A stretch of 36,130 nucleotides of DNA from Acidimicrobiaceae bacterium (GTDB taxonomy: Bacteria > Actinomycetota > Acidimicrobiia > Acidimicrobiales > RAAP-2), in assembly GCA_003141095.1 (NCBI GenBank), contig PLKM01000014.1:1-36130 (forward strand). Reading direction: 5' to 3'. The notes below the pieces were generated by a model. The model worked only from the letters and a program-made list of their open reading frames with translations, was not told the DNA's origin and ran no database searches. The first letter of the stretch is position 1, and each line of letters opens with the position of its first letter. A program made the position numbers and the translations under genes. This document shows, piece after piece, positions 15,694-23,981 of the stretch.

Positions 15694-16479
15694 ATGAACA
15701 CCAAAACTCGCAGAGCTGACATCGCTGGGCGTTTGCAGGTTGAAGGTGAAGCCGCAATTGTTGAGCTCGCGGCGCTCTACGGGACGTCGGAGATGACAAT
15801 ACGCCGTGACCTCGAACTGTTGGAGTCGGCCGGTTTGGCGCGTCGCACGCGCGGTGGCGCCATTTCAGTCCAGAGTCGTTCGTTCGAACCACCAATCTTG
15901 CAGCGCGCAGCGCACATGGCCGAGGACAAGCGACGCATCGGAGTCGCCGCGGCGGCGCTCTTGAGTGAGAACGAGACCGTGGTGTTCGACGTCGGAACGA
16001 CGATCCACGAAATGGCCAAGGCTGTCAGAGATGATCTCGCCATCACGGTGATTACGAGTTCACTCTTGATCGCCACCGAGCTGAGCACGCGACCGTCGGT
16101 GAGGACCATCGTGACCGGTGGGGTCGTGCGCATTGGTGAGATGAGTTTGGTGGGTCCTCGGGCCCAGGCGTCGTTTGATGACCTCAACTGCGACACGGTC
16201 TTTCTAGGGGTGGCCGGAATCAGCGACGTCAAGGGTCTCAGCGAGTACAACCTCGATGACGCCTACGTGAAACAGACAGCGATCAACTCGGGCCGACGAG
16301 TTGTCGTGTTGGCCGACGCATCGAAGATCGGTCAAATCGCATTCGTGACCGTGGCGCCCATCAGCGTGGTTGATCTGCTCATCACCACCGCCCTGCCTAC
16401 GAACCCCACCATTCATCGTCTTAAGGATCAAGGTGTCGAAGTGATGCACATCGAACCATTCAACAAGGAGAAGGACTGA
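15694..16479 (+). CDS. DeoR-family transcriptional regulator
   Basis: A 261-residue regulator. Residues 1-60 form the DeoR winged helix-turn-helix; MTIRRDLELLESAGLARRTRGGAI is the recognition-helix signature of the family. The rest is the sugar-phosphate-sensing DeoRC domain of the ribose-phosphate-isomerase fold, with FDVGTTIHEMAKAV (effector phosphate site), TSSLLIATEL, TGGVVRIGEMSLVGPRA and LADASKIGQIAFVTVAPI. Such proteins usually repress sugar genes until a phosphorylated sugar binds. It heads an operon with BtpA, FGGY kinase and SDR genes; its TGA overlaps the next ATG by one base. Its promoter carries the same element as the importer operon, so it probably rules both. The effector is unknown. 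Confidence 0.9.
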   Translation: MNTKTRRADIAGRLQVEGEAAIVELAALYGTSEMTIRRDLELLESAGLARRTRGGAISVQSRSFEPPILQRAAHMAEDKRRIGVAAAALLSENETVVFDVGTTIHEMAKAVRDDLAITVITSSLLIATELSTRPSVRTIVTGGVVRIGEMSLVGPRAQASFDDLNCDTVFLGVAGISDVKGLSEYNLDDAYVKQTAINSGRRVVVLADASKIGQIAFVTVAPISVVDLLITTALPTNPTIHRLKDQGVEVMHIEPFNKEKD

Positions 16480-17282
16480 TGTCCCGATTTCGTACAATCT
16501 TTCCCGATGTGGCCAAGCCACTCATCGCCATGGCGCACGTCCCACCGCTTCCGGGCACGCCGCTCTACGACGCCGCCGCTGGCGTGCAGGGTCTCATAGA
16601 TCACGTGAAGCGTGACACGGAGAAACTTCTCGACGGCGGCTTCGACGCGATACTTTTCTGCAACGAGGGAGACCGGCCCTATCAACTCAACGCTGGTCTC
16701 GAGGCTTCGGCGGTGATGGCTCGCGTGGCGGCCGAGTGCCGGCCGGCCGACCGGCCCTTCGGTGTCGACTTTCTGTGGGATGCGCAGTGCGCGCTCGCCA
16801 TCGCGGTGGGTAGTGGAGCATTCTTCATGCGTGAGGTGATCACCGGCTCGTGGGAGTCGGACATGGGTCCATGGAATCCCGACGCCGCCACGCTGCTGCG
16901 CAACCGGCACAACTTCGGACGTGACGATCTGGCCATATTCGCCAACATCACCCCGGAGTTCGCCTCGAGCATCGGTCAGCGCACGCCAGCGCAGATGGCC
17001 AAGTCGACGGTGGTGTCGAGCCTCGCGGACGTGATCCTGGTCTCGGGTCCCATGGCGGGCAGCGAGCCCGATGTCAGAACCGTCGCCGAGGTTCGTGAAG
17101 CCGTCGACAAATCGGTGCCAGTCCTGTTGAACACCGGCGCGAAGGCCGCGACCATCAAGGAGTTCTTCCGATTCGCCGATGGCTGCATCGTCGGCAGCGA
17201 CCTGAAGCGCGATGGCTACACGTGGAATGAAGTTGATCCCGAGAGAGTCAAGCGATTCGTCGACGCGGCACGTAGTGCCTGA
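16479..17282 (+). CDS. BtpA/SgcQ-family TIM-barrel protein
   Basis: A 267-residue soluble protein of the BtpA family (MAHVPPLPGTPLYD near the start, then FDAILFCNEGDRPY, FGVDFLWDAQCALAIAVGSGAFFMREVITG, DVILVSGPMAGSEPD and DGCIVGSDLKRDG). BtpA was first linked to photosystem I biogenesis in cyanobacteria, but relatives in other bacteria (such as SgcQ in E. coli) sit in sugar operons and have no proven reaction. The late GSDLK segment resembles a phosphate-binding loop of TIM-barrel enzymes acting on phosphorylated substrates. AAGGAG at about 16465-16470 is a good ribosome-binding site. Its stop overlaps the FGGY kinase start. In this context it is likely an enzyme of the sugar pathway controlled by the DeoR protein. 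Confidence 0.82.
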   Translation: MSRFRTIFPDVAKPLIAMAHVPPLPGTPLYDAAAGVQGLIDHVKRDTEKLLDGGFDAILFCNEGDRPYQLNAGLEASAVMARVAAECRPADRPFGVDFLWDAQCALAIAVGSGAFFMREVITGSWESDMGPWNPDAATLLRNRHNFGRDDLAIFANITPEFASSIGQRTPAQMAKSTVVSSLADVILVSGPMAGSEPDVRTVAEVREAVDKSVPVLLNTGAKAATIKEFFRFADGCIVGSDLKRDGYTWNEVDPERVKRFVDAARSA

Positions 17283-18765
17283 GTCGGGGCGCCAATTGCT
17301 TTTAGGAATTGATCTTGGATCGTCGGGTGTGAAGGCGGTACTGCTCGATCCGAGAAGCGGCATCGTGGCATCGCGGTCCCAGGACGTCGCTCTCCATTGC
17401 GATTACCCCGGCTGGGCGGAAGCCAATCCGCTCGATTGGTTCGCGGCGGTGTGCGCGTTGGTCCCACAACTCCTGCGCGCCGCGGGCGTTGCCAACTCGG
17501 CAATACGCGGCGTGGCCGTCGCGGGCATGGTGCCCGCGGTGCTGGCGCTGGACGAGAATGGTCGACCACTGCGCCGCGCCATTCTGCAAAACGACGCCCG
17601 CGCGACCCAGGAGATACGCGACGTCCGAGAGGCCCTCGGCGGCCTCGATCTCTTGCGCCTCACCGGCTCCGTGCTTTCCCAGCAGTCGGTCGCGCCCACT
17701 GCGCTGTGGCTCGCTCGACATGAACCAGACGTATGGTCGGCGACGTCGTCCCTGCAAGGTTCGTACGACTGGTTGGCGCGAACCCTGGGCGCCGAGGCGC
17801 ACGTGGAACAGAATTGGGCGCTCGAGAGCGGTCTGTACAACATCGACATGTCACCGCTCTCGGCGGTGATTGAGGCCACGGGTATCGCGTGGCCCGAACT
17901 TCTCGACGTGAAAGTGTCCGGCGCGCGTGTCGGCGAGGTGAGTCAGAGCGCCGCTCAAGCCACTGGTCTGCGAGCGGGCACCCCGCTGATCGTCGGCGGC
18001 GCCGATCACGTGCTGTCGGCGTTCGGCGCCGGCCTCGTGGAGCAGGGTGACTGCCTCGTCAAACTCGGCGGGGCCGGGGACATACTGGCGGTGACCGACC
18101 ACGTCTTTCTCGATGAGCGCCTGTACCTCGACAGCCACCCGATGCCCGGCAAGTGGTTGCCCAACGGTTGCATGGCGACCAGCGGATCGCTGCTTCGTTG
18201 GGAGCAGTCAATCTTCAACGCGGTGCCGCTGAGCGAGTTGGACGACGCGGCAGCGGCGAGCTCGCCGGGGGCGCTGCTCGCGTTGCCCTACTTCTTGGGC
18301 GAGAAGACACCGCTGCACGACCCCGACCTTCGAGGTGTGATGATTGGGCTGCACCTCGGCACGACGCGAGGCGACATCCATCGATCGTTCCTCGAGGCGA
18401 TCGCCTACGGATTCAGGACGCACTTCGACGTCTTCGCGCAGAGTGGACTGACGATCGGACGAACGAGAATCACGAACGGCGGCTCGAAGTCGCGCCTCTG
18501 GCGCGAAATATTGGCGGACGTGTTGAACCGCGACCTCATTTCCATCATCGATCACCCCGGCGCCTCCTACGGAGCTGCCGTCCTCGCCGGCATCGGCACC
18601 GGGCTCATCAGCGACTGGTCGTACGTGACGGCGGGACTGGAAGAAGGCGAGATTATCTCGCCGAATCAAGAGAACGTCGCGCTCTACGACGAGCGTTACC
18701 AGGAGTTCCTTGAACTGACCGAGGCCACCAGATCGATTTCCCACTTACTTGCGAGGAGTTCATAA
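17275..18765 (+). CDS. FGGY-family carbohydrate kinase (xylulokinase-like)
   Basis: A 496-residue kinase. The GTG at 17275, which overlaps the BtpA stop by eight bases, gives VPESGRQLLLGIDLGSSGVKAVLLD with the phosphate-1 loop at the proper place; a longer frame from 17212 is unlikely. Other landmarks are GWAEANPLDWF, the GGADHVLSAFGAG region with the probable catalytic Asp244, VKLGGAGDIL, YFLGEKTPLHDPDLRG and TNGGSKSRLWREILADVLN, with GASYGAAVLAG near the end, as in xylulokinases and related pentulose/polyol kinases. It should phosphorylate a ketose or polyol with ATP; the exact sugar cannot be read from sequence. Its TAA shares one base with the SDR start. Confidence 0.88.
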   Translation: MPESGRQLLLGIDLGSSGVKAVLLDPRSGIVASRSQDVALHCDYPGWAEANPLDWFAAVCALVPQLLRAAGVANSAIRGVAVAGMVPAVLALDENGRPLRRAILQNDARATQEIRDVREALGGLDLLRLTGSVLSQQSVAPTALWLARHEPDVWSATSSLQGSYDWLARTLGAEAHVEQNWALESGLYNIDMSPLSAVIEATGIAWPELLDVKVSGARVGEVSQSAAQATGLRAGTPLIVGGADHVLSAFGAGLVEQGDCLVKLGGAGDILAVTDHVFLDERLYLDSHPMPGKWLPNGCMATSGSLLRWEQSIFNAVPLSELDDAAAASSPGALLALPYFLGEKTPLHDPDLRGVMIGLHLGTTRGDIHRSFLEAIAYGFRTHFDVFAQSGLTIGRTRITNGGSKSRLWREILADVLNRDLISIIDHPGASYGAAVLAGIGTGLISDWSYVTAGLEEGEIISPNQENVALYDERYQEFLELTEATRSISHLLARSS

Positions 18766-19529
18766 TGACGAGACCAATTGCCTGCGTGACGGGAGCGGGA
18801 TCGGGCATCGGTGCCGCAATCGCGACGACGCTCGGACATCGTGGCTTTCACGTGGTGGTCACCGACATCGACGTCGCGAGCGCGCAACGGGTCGCCGACG
18901 GCATCGAAAGCGCCCAGGCTTTCGCTCTTGACGTGACGAGTCCCGCAGCGTGCGACGAGCTCGTAAGTGGTGTTGTCGGCGAGCACGGTCGTCTGGACGT
19001 GTGGGTTTCCAACGCCGGCATCTCCAAGATGCAGCGCTTTGTCGATATCTCTCCGGCGGACCTCGTCCGCAATTTCGAGGTCAACACCTACGGCGTCTTC
19101 TACTGTGGCCAGTCCGCCGCTCGCGCCATGATTGCTCTCGGGACGAAGGGTCGCATCATCAACACCGCCTCCATGGCCGCCAAGCAGGGCGGGGTCCCCT
19201 TCCTCGCGGACTACGTGGCGAGCAAGTTCGCGGTGCTCGGGCTCACCCAAGCCATGGCTTTCGAGCTCGCTCCCTACGGCATACGGGTGAACAGTGTGTG
19301 CCCGGGTTTCGTCGCGACCCCAATGCAGACGCGCGAACTCGCCTGGGAAGCCGAACTACGCGGCAGTGATCCCGAGAGCGTGAGGCAGTCGTGGATCAAC
19401 GACACCCCGCTCGCTCGTCTCGAGACACCCGACGACGTGGCGAAGGTGGTGGCGTTCCTCGCCTCTGAGGACGCCGACTTCCTTACGGGTGAGTCAATCT
19501 CGGTCAACGGTGGCGCGTACATGGATTGA
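18765..19529 (+). CDS. Short-chain dehydrogenase/reductase
   Basis: A 254-residue classical SDR. TGAGSGIG (9-16) binds the cofactor, Asp34 after the second beta strand favours NAD(H), NAGI lies at 83-86, and the catalytic Ser136 (NTASMAA), Tyr150 and Lys154 (DYVASKFAV) are intact; NSVCPGFVATPM follows. The C terminus GESISVNGGAYMD is typical. GAGGAG precedes the ATG, which overlaps the kinase stop by one base. In an operon with a pentulose-type kinase it probably oxidises a polyol to a ketose before phosphorylation, an arrangement known for several sugar-alcohol pathways. Confidence 0.88.
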   Translation: MTRPIACVTGAGSGIGAAIATTLGHRGFHVVVTDIDVASAQRVADGIESAQAFALDVTSPAACDELVSGVVGEHGRLDVWVSNAGISKMQRFVDISPADLVRNFEVNTYGVFYCGQSAARAMIALGTKGRIINTASMAAKQGGVPFLADYVASKFAVLGLTQAMAFELAPYGIRVNSVCPGFVATPMQTRELAWEAELRGSDPESVRQSWINDTPLARLETPDDVAKVVAFLASEDADFLTGESISVNGGAYMD

Positions 19530-19966
19530 GTTACGGGACTCAGTCGTGGCCGACTTTCTCACGCTCGAACCTCATTCCTTCGAAGACCGCGTCCGTTGAG
19601 TGAGGTGACTTCGACGCGAATCGTCAGTGGAGTTGAACAAAGGACAACCGCGGCGGTAACGTCCGAAGCGATGAGCCAAGCGCCGCGGATCGATGTCAAC
19701 GAGCACCTGGCGCTCGTCCAATCCGGCGTCACGCGTCGCGAACCAACGCCACGGACCATGAAGGGTCTCGTGTGGATTGGAAATGTCGGCGATTCATCGT
19801 GAGGGAATGCCGTACGTCAGAGTGTCACTCGATGATCGGTCGACGATGCACGAACTCGACCAGATCCACTGCGACAGTTTCACGGACCCCGTCCCGTTCG
19901 CACCGCTGCGAAGGCGGGGATTCGTGGATCGATGTCGTGGCGACCAATTAAGAGGAGAAGGCACAC
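19530..19966. other. 437-base gap with two small open frames of doubtful status
   Basis: Between the SDR and the 2-hydroxyacid dehydrogenase. A 43-codon frame starts ATG 19671 (MSQAPRIDVNEHLALVQSG) and ends TGA at 19800-19802; another starts ATG 19807 (MPYVRVSLDDRSTMHELDQ) in a different frame. Both have GC-rich third positions in part, so the stretch may be a decayed gene. No family is recognised. AGAGGAGAAGG at 19950-19960 is the ribosome-binding site of the next gene. Confidence 0.3.
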
Positions 19967-20992
19967 ATGCCCATCAACATTGTGATCGGTTCGTATCTCG
20001 AGCCCGAACTGATTGAGCGCATTCAATCGTTCGACGATGATCTCGCTGTCTTCTACCGGCCCGATCTGCTGCCCGTACCGCGTTACGCGTGCGACCATTC
20101 GGCGCCCGCGAGGCCGTTGTCGCCAGAGCAGCTCGACGAGTGGAGGAGCATATCGGCCCAAGCGGACGTGTTCTTTGACTTCGATTGGCTGGACACGGCT
20201 TCGATGGCGCAGCGTTGTCCGAATCTTCAGTGGATACAGGGGACGAGCGCGGGAATCGGTGGTCTCGTGCAACGAACGGGCCTCGACCAGAGTTCGCTGA
20301 CGTTCACCACCGCCGGGGGGATCCACGCGGTGCCCCTCGCCGAATTCGCCCTCATGGGCGCGCTCTATTTCGTCAAGGGTGTTCCTCAACTTATGAGGTC
20401 GAAGCGTGACCATCACTGGGAGCGACACACGACGCGTCAATTGAAGGGAATGCGGGCGCTGGTTGTCGGACTCGGTGGCCTGGGTCGCCAAATCGTGCGC
20501 CAAATGGCGGCCCAGGGAGTGGAAGTGTGGGGCCTGGGCCGCTCGGGCCACTCCTACGAAATCGATGGAATGACGAGAGTCTTCGAGCACTCCCAACTTG
20601 ACGGGCTCCTGCCCGACGTTGACCTGCTGATCCTGTCGTGTCCGCTCACGAAAGAAACCGAAGGCATGATCGGCGCGGCGCAGTTGGATCTGTTGTCGAG
20701 CCTCTCGATCGTTATCAACGTCTCGAGAGGTCCGATCATTGACGAGGACGCGCTGTTCAGATCGTTGTCCGAGCGCAGGATCGGTGGCGCCTGCCTGGAT
20801 GTGTTCGTCGAAGAACCCCTGCCCGAAACGAGTCCGTTGTGGGACCTCGACAACGTCCTTATCTCTCCACATTCGGCGTCGACGGTGCGAACTGAGAATG
20901 AGGATTTGGTCGATCTCTTTCTCGAAAACCTTGACCATTGGCGCCGTGGCGAGCCACAGAGGAATCTTTACGATCCGGTTGCCGGCTACTAA
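19967..20992 (+). CDS. D-isomer-specific 2-hydroxyacid dehydrogenase
   Basis: A 341-residue dehydrogenase that interconverts 2-oxo and D-2-hydroxy acids. The cofactor domain carries VGLGGLGRQIV (167-177); catalytic Arg254 (INVSRGPIID), Glu283 (FVEEPLP) and His302 (ISPHSAS) are all present. The residue after the second beta strand region is Arg192 (LGRSG) where NAD-specific members have Asp, so NADP(H) use is likely. The N-terminal substrate domain is slightly divergent (VFFDFDWLD, LQWIQGTSAGIGGL). A strong AGAGGAG precedes the ATG. It may belong to the DeoR-controlled pathway, for example reducing a 2-oxo acid, but the 437-base gap allows a separate promoter. Confidence 0.85.
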   Translation: MPINIVIGSYLEPELIERIQSFDDDLAVFYRPDLLPVPRYACDHSAPARPLSPEQLDEWRSISAQADVFFDFDWLDTASMAQRCPNLQWIQGTSAGIGGLVQRTGLDQSSLTFTTAGGIHAVPLAEFALMGALYFVKGVPQLMRSKRDHHWERHTTRQLKGMRALVVGLGGLGRQIVRQMAAQGVEVWGLGRSGHSYEIDGMTRVFEHSQLDGLLPDVDLLILSCPLTKETEGMIGAAQLDLLSSLSIVINVSRGPIIDEDALFRSLSERRIGGACLDVFVEEPLPETSPLWDLDNVLISPHSASTVRTENEDLVDLFLENLDHWRRGEPQRNLYDPVAGY

Positions 20993-21011
20993 ACCCAAAC
21001 CCCGGCGATTC

Positions 21012-21356
21012 GTGAGCGGCTTCGGCCCCTTGGGCGCCAAGAGTGCGAACGGTGGGCCCACCCGCGCCTCGTCGGAGCGACTGGCCGCGTGGTTCGAGGC
21101 TGACAAGCAACGCCCACGTGAAGTCACTTTTGGCAGTGGCGTGGCGGTGACGCTCGTTGGTCCGCCCGAGACCGAAGTAGTGGGTGTCCATCGAGTGGGG
21201 TCGCCAACAGGTGACGCAAACCCTGACGTGTCGAGGACGTTGAGGACGCCGAATCAATGGGATTGCCTCGTGTCGCGGGTAATTTTGGGCGGCGCCACCG
21301 GACCGAAAGTGACCAGGACTGGCCTTGAGATGGCCTCATCGAGCGTCATTTCTTGA
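21012..21356 (+). CDS. Possible hypothetical protein of 114 residues
   Basis: An open frame whose first usable start is GTG 21012, ending TGA at 21354-21356. About 69 % of third codon positions are G or C, and over 80 % in the first third, more than expected by chance. The product reads protein-like (SERLAAWFEADKQRPREV, then GVAVTLVGPPETEVVGV) and is soluble, without signal or membrane segments. I recognise no family. No Shine-Dalgarno is visible, and a long frame on the other strand overlaps it, so this is a weak call. It otherwise lies in a 444-base gap between the dehydrogenase and the surface-protein gene. Confidence 0.3.
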   Translation: MSGFGPLGAKSANGGPTRASSERLAAWFEADKQRPREVTFGSGVAVTLVGPPETEVVGVHRVGSPTGDANPDVSRTLRTPNQWDCLVSRVILGGATGPKVTRTGLEMASSSVIS

Positions 21357-21436
21357 AGGTTCATCGTAATTTCTAAGCAAACTCTAACTTCGCGACCCGA
21401 TGGAGGATTTTGCGATGGGCCTATCATTGATAGGAC

Positions 21437-23356
21437 GTGGTCAATCAATTAACGAAGGGTTTCGTCGCGGCAATTGTCGCGGTCGCGGGGTTCCTGGCAC
21501 CGATTTCCCTCGCCGGCGCCAGCACGGCCAAGGTCTCGACGTCAATCGGGTACGACATCAGCTACCCCCAATGCGGCGGCGACTTCCCCACATCCGCTGG
21601 ATTCGGCGTCATCGGCGTGAATGATGGACATCCGCTTTCGGCCAATCCCTGTCTGGCCAGTGAATTGAAGTGGGCGGAGACGTTGGCCAATGACGCTCCC
21701 TCCTTTTACATGAATACCTCGACGCCGGGCCCGGCGTACTCGTCGGGCTGGCCCAGCAGTCAGCAGACCCCCCAGGTCTGCTCCGGGGCGAACTCTCCCG
21801 CATGCTCCTACGACTACGGCTGGAATGCGGCGAAGGTGTCGTACGCCAATGCCGTCGCCGCTGAGACCCAGGACGGTGTCACGGCGCCTTCCACCGCGGC
21901 CATCTCCGCGCATTGGTGGCTCGACGTTGAGACCGGTAACAGCTGGGAGACCCTCGAGTCGAAGTACGGACCAACTGCGGCGTCGGACACGAATGACCAA
22001 CAGATGCTGCAGGGTTCGATCGCGTACCTCTCGGGTGTTGGTGTCACCTCGATTGGCATCTATTCGACAGGCTCGCAGTGGAGGACGATCACGGGAAATG
22101 CGGGTTCCACGTTCGCCGCGACCCAGGTCTGGATGCCGGGCTACGCGACGTTAAGCGCGGCGCAGTCCGCCTGCCTTCTGGCGTCATTCACGGGCGGGCG
22201 GGTGGCCATGATCCAATATCCATTGAACGGGCTCGACGGCGACTTCGTCTGCGGACTGTTGAGCACGCCAACCTCCGCGTCGGTGACGGTCCCCGGAGCA
22301 ACGACCTTCACCGACCAGCTCGCCGTCACGGGCAACATCGGAACGGTGACCTACGTGCAGACGGGCGGTAGTCCGAACGTGACCGTCTCGAGCACGGGTC
22401 TCGTGGCGACGAGCGGCGCCTTGAGTGCGGGCACCTACATCGCCACCGGTACGACGAGCGATACCAATGGCGACCAGGGCACCTTCACCTTCACCCTCAG
22501 CGTCGGCACGATCACGCAGGCCTCGCCCACCTCAACCGCCGTGACGGTGCCTGGATCGTCGACCTTCACCGACCAGCTCAACGTCACCGGCGCCGCCGCC
22601 TCGACGACGTACGTGATGACGAGCGGCAGTCCGGACCTGACGGTCTCGAGCCCCGGCGTCGTCGCATCAGTTGGCGCTCTGGCGCCGGGCACCTACACGG
22701 TCGCGGGCACGACGAGCGATTCGATTGGTGACCAGGGCACCTTCACCTTCACGCTCAGCGTCGGCACGATCACTCAGGCCACGCCCACGTTGTCTTTGGT
22801 GACGCCCACTGCATCGTCGAGCTTCAACCACCAGCTCGTTGTGAGCGGCAACATCGGGACGGTGACGTACGTTCAGACAACCGGCACACCGGACTTGACG
22901 GTCTCGAGCAGCGGTCTCGTCGCGACGAACGGCGCTCTTCCGACGGGCTCATACGTGGTGAGGGGTACGACGAGTGATCCGGGCGGCGACGTGGGAAAGT
23001 TCTTCTACAACCTCGTCGTTGCCGCTCCGACGACCACCACAACCACCACCACAACTCTTCCGACGTCCCCCACCACCACGACGACGATCCCGACGGTCTC
23101 GCTTCCTAATGCGTTCGGCGTCGCCGGCCACGCCGTCGCTGGAAGGTCCGTGATCCTCGCCATTTCGGGAGTCGGCTTCTTTGGTCGTCCTCTCGTTACC
23201 AGCCATACCGGTACGACTGCACTGGTCACCAGGGACAGCGGCACCTTGCTCGCCTTGAAGGTCACGGTGAAACCTCGATCACGTAACGGCGTCTTCACCT
23301 TCAAGATCATCTTGGCGAACGGCAAGTCCTGTCGAGTGAAATACAACCAGAGGTAA
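21437..23356 (+). CDS. Secreted surface protein: glycosidase-like domain, three repeats, Thr linker
   Basis: A 639-residue exported protein. Residues 1-30 are a Sec signal (VAAIVAVAGFLAPISLAGAS). Residues about 35-275 resemble the glycoside-hydrolase-like TIM-barrel domain found in actinobacterial secreted proteins (GYDISYPQCGG, GVIGVNDGHPL, SAHWWLDVETGNSW, GVTSIGIYSTGSQW, QVWMPGYA), similar in outline to GH25 muramidases; activity is not proven. Three 86-residue Ig-like repeats follow, then TTTTTTTTTLPTSPTTTTT and a C-terminal beta domain of about 85 residues. No LPXTG motif or membrane anchor is seen, so it is secreted or held by wall binding. The start is GTG; the ATG with a nice GGAGG at 21415 is out of frame. 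TATCAT at 21422-21427 may be a -10 only ten bases from the start. Confidence 0.75.
   Translation: MVNQLTKGFVAAIVAVAGFLAPISLAGASTAKVSTSIGYDISYPQCGGDFPTSAGFGVIGVNDGHPLSANPCLASELKWAETLANDAPSFYMNTSTPGPAYSSGWPSSQQTPQVCSGANSPACSYDYGWNAAKVSYANAVAAETQDGVTAPSTAAISAHWWLDVETGNSWETLESKYGPTAASDTNDQQMLQGSIAYLSGVGVTSIGIYSTGSQWRTITGNAGSTFAATQVWMPGYATLSAAQSACLLASFTGGRVAMIQYPLNGLDGDFVCGLLSTPTSASVTVPGATTFTDQLAVTGNIGTVTYVQTGGSPNVTVSSTGLVATSGALSAGTYIATGTTSDTNGDQGTFTFTLSVGTITQASPTSTAVTVPGSSTFTDQLNVTGAAASTTYVMTSGSPDLTVSSPGVVASVGALAPGTYTVAGTTSDSIGDQGTFTFTLSVGTITQATPTLSLVTPTASSSFNHQLVVSGNIGTVTYVQTTGTPDLTVSSSGLVATNGALPTGSYVVRGTTSDPGGDVGKFFYNLVVAAPTTTTTTTTTLPTSPTTTTTIPTVSLPNAFGVAGHAVAGRSVILAISGVGFFGRPLVTSHTGTTALVTRDSGTLLALKVTVKPRSRNGVFTFKIILANGKSCRVKYNQR
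22271..23020 (+). repeat. Three tandem 86-residue repeats within the surface-protein gene
   Basis: Units begin at 22271, 22529 and 22787; the first two are exactly 258 bases. Shared landmarks are SVTVPG.TTFTDQL, GTVTYV.T.GSP..TVSS.G, GTTSD..GDQGTFTFTL and SVGTITQA. The first two units are close to each other and the third is more divergent at its end (GDVGKFFYNLVV). They are probably Ig-like beta-sandwich spacers that hold the N-terminal domain away from the cell. Confidence 0.75.
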
Positions 23357-23373
23357 TCGGTCTGATCGACTTG

Positions 23374-23400
23374 GCGTGAAGCGCGGACTTTTCTTCACGC
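23374..23400 (+). terminator. Hairpin after the surface-protein gene
   Basis: Perfect 8-base-pair stem GCGTGAAG/CTTCACGC (23374-23381 with 23393-23400), loop of 11 bases, 17 bases after the stop codon. No T tract follows. Confidence 0.5.
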
Positions 23401-23558
23401 TCCAGCCTCTCCGTCGTACGTGTGGCGACGTCGCATCGTCGTACGCTCTCGCACTAGAGGCGACGAGCGGTTCGAGCGTGACAGCCTCCGGGCGTTCTGC
23501 GCACCAATTTGGCTCGGTGGATCGGGATGGGTAGGTTGGCATTGGAGAAAGGTTTGCC

Positions 23559-23981
23559 ATGAGTCAAACTATGAATGGACTGGTCGCGGTTGCCATGACG
23601 CGCGATGAGGCGCGCGTCTGGGCTACCGGAGTCGAGCGGGGCACGAAGCCCACGAACATCCGCGCACCGAGCGAGATGGAGCGTCATCATCACATTCGCG
23701 AAGCCCAGCATCATCCCGGCCACGACATCGACCACGACAGCTCGGCGTTCTACAAGTCGATCACCGAAGCAGTCGGCCCGGCGTCGGCGATTCTGTTGAT
23801 CGGCCACGGCAAGGGGAAGGCCAACGAGATGCTGCACCTCACGCAGTACTGGGAGCGCAAGCACCCCGACATCGCCCAGAAGGTCGTCGGTGCGATCGAC
23901 AGCGACCTCGAAGCTCTTTCCCAGGACCAGGTGCTGGCCCTGATTCGTGACTGGTACGAGGAGTACAAGGAGTTCATCTAA
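23559..23981 (+). CDS. eRF1/Pelota-like small protein, copy 1
   Basis: A 140-residue soluble protein of the group annotated as translational-machinery or bacterial eRF1-domain-3-like proteins. It starts MNGLVAVAMTRDEARVWATGVE (the usual DxxxARVW/F strand), has a His-rich middle (ERHHHIREAQHHPGHDIDHD) and the core FYKSITEAVGPASAILLIGHGKGKANEMLHL, followed by HPDIAQKVVGAIDSDLEALSQDQVLAL. The GHGKGK loop stands where relatives have GPGTAK-type sequences. Function is unknown; links to ribosome rescue or stress are inferred from the fold. AGAAAGG precedes the ATG. A paralogue lies 332 bases downstream. Confidence 0.75.
   Translation: MSQTMNGLVAVAMTRDEARVWATGVERGTKPTNIRAPSEMERHHHIREAQHHPGHDIDHDSSAFYKSITEAVGPASAILLIGHGKGKANEMLHLTQYWERKHPDIAQKVVGAIDSDLEALSQDQVLALIRDWYEEYKEFI
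23757..23938 (+). repeat. Near-identical 182-base block, copy 1
   Basis: Matches 24512-24693 with two mismatches in 182 bases, whereas the 5' parts of the same two genes are only about three-quarters identical. The abrupt edge at TCGATCACCG points to gene conversion rather than simple old duplication. Confidence 0.9.

Noticed and set aside
19880-21127. A 415-codon minus-strand open frame opposite the 2-hydroxyacid dehydrogenase
   Set aside because: It mirrors a plus-strand gene with all catalytic motifs; the product is Arg-rich and resembles no family. Long antisense frames are common in GC-rich DNA.
21415-21624. ATG with a good TGGAGG site just before the surface-protein gene
   Set aside because: It opens a different frame that gives a Gly/Arg-rich product with no signal peptide; the GTG at 21437 gives a proper signal peptide and a domain protein.
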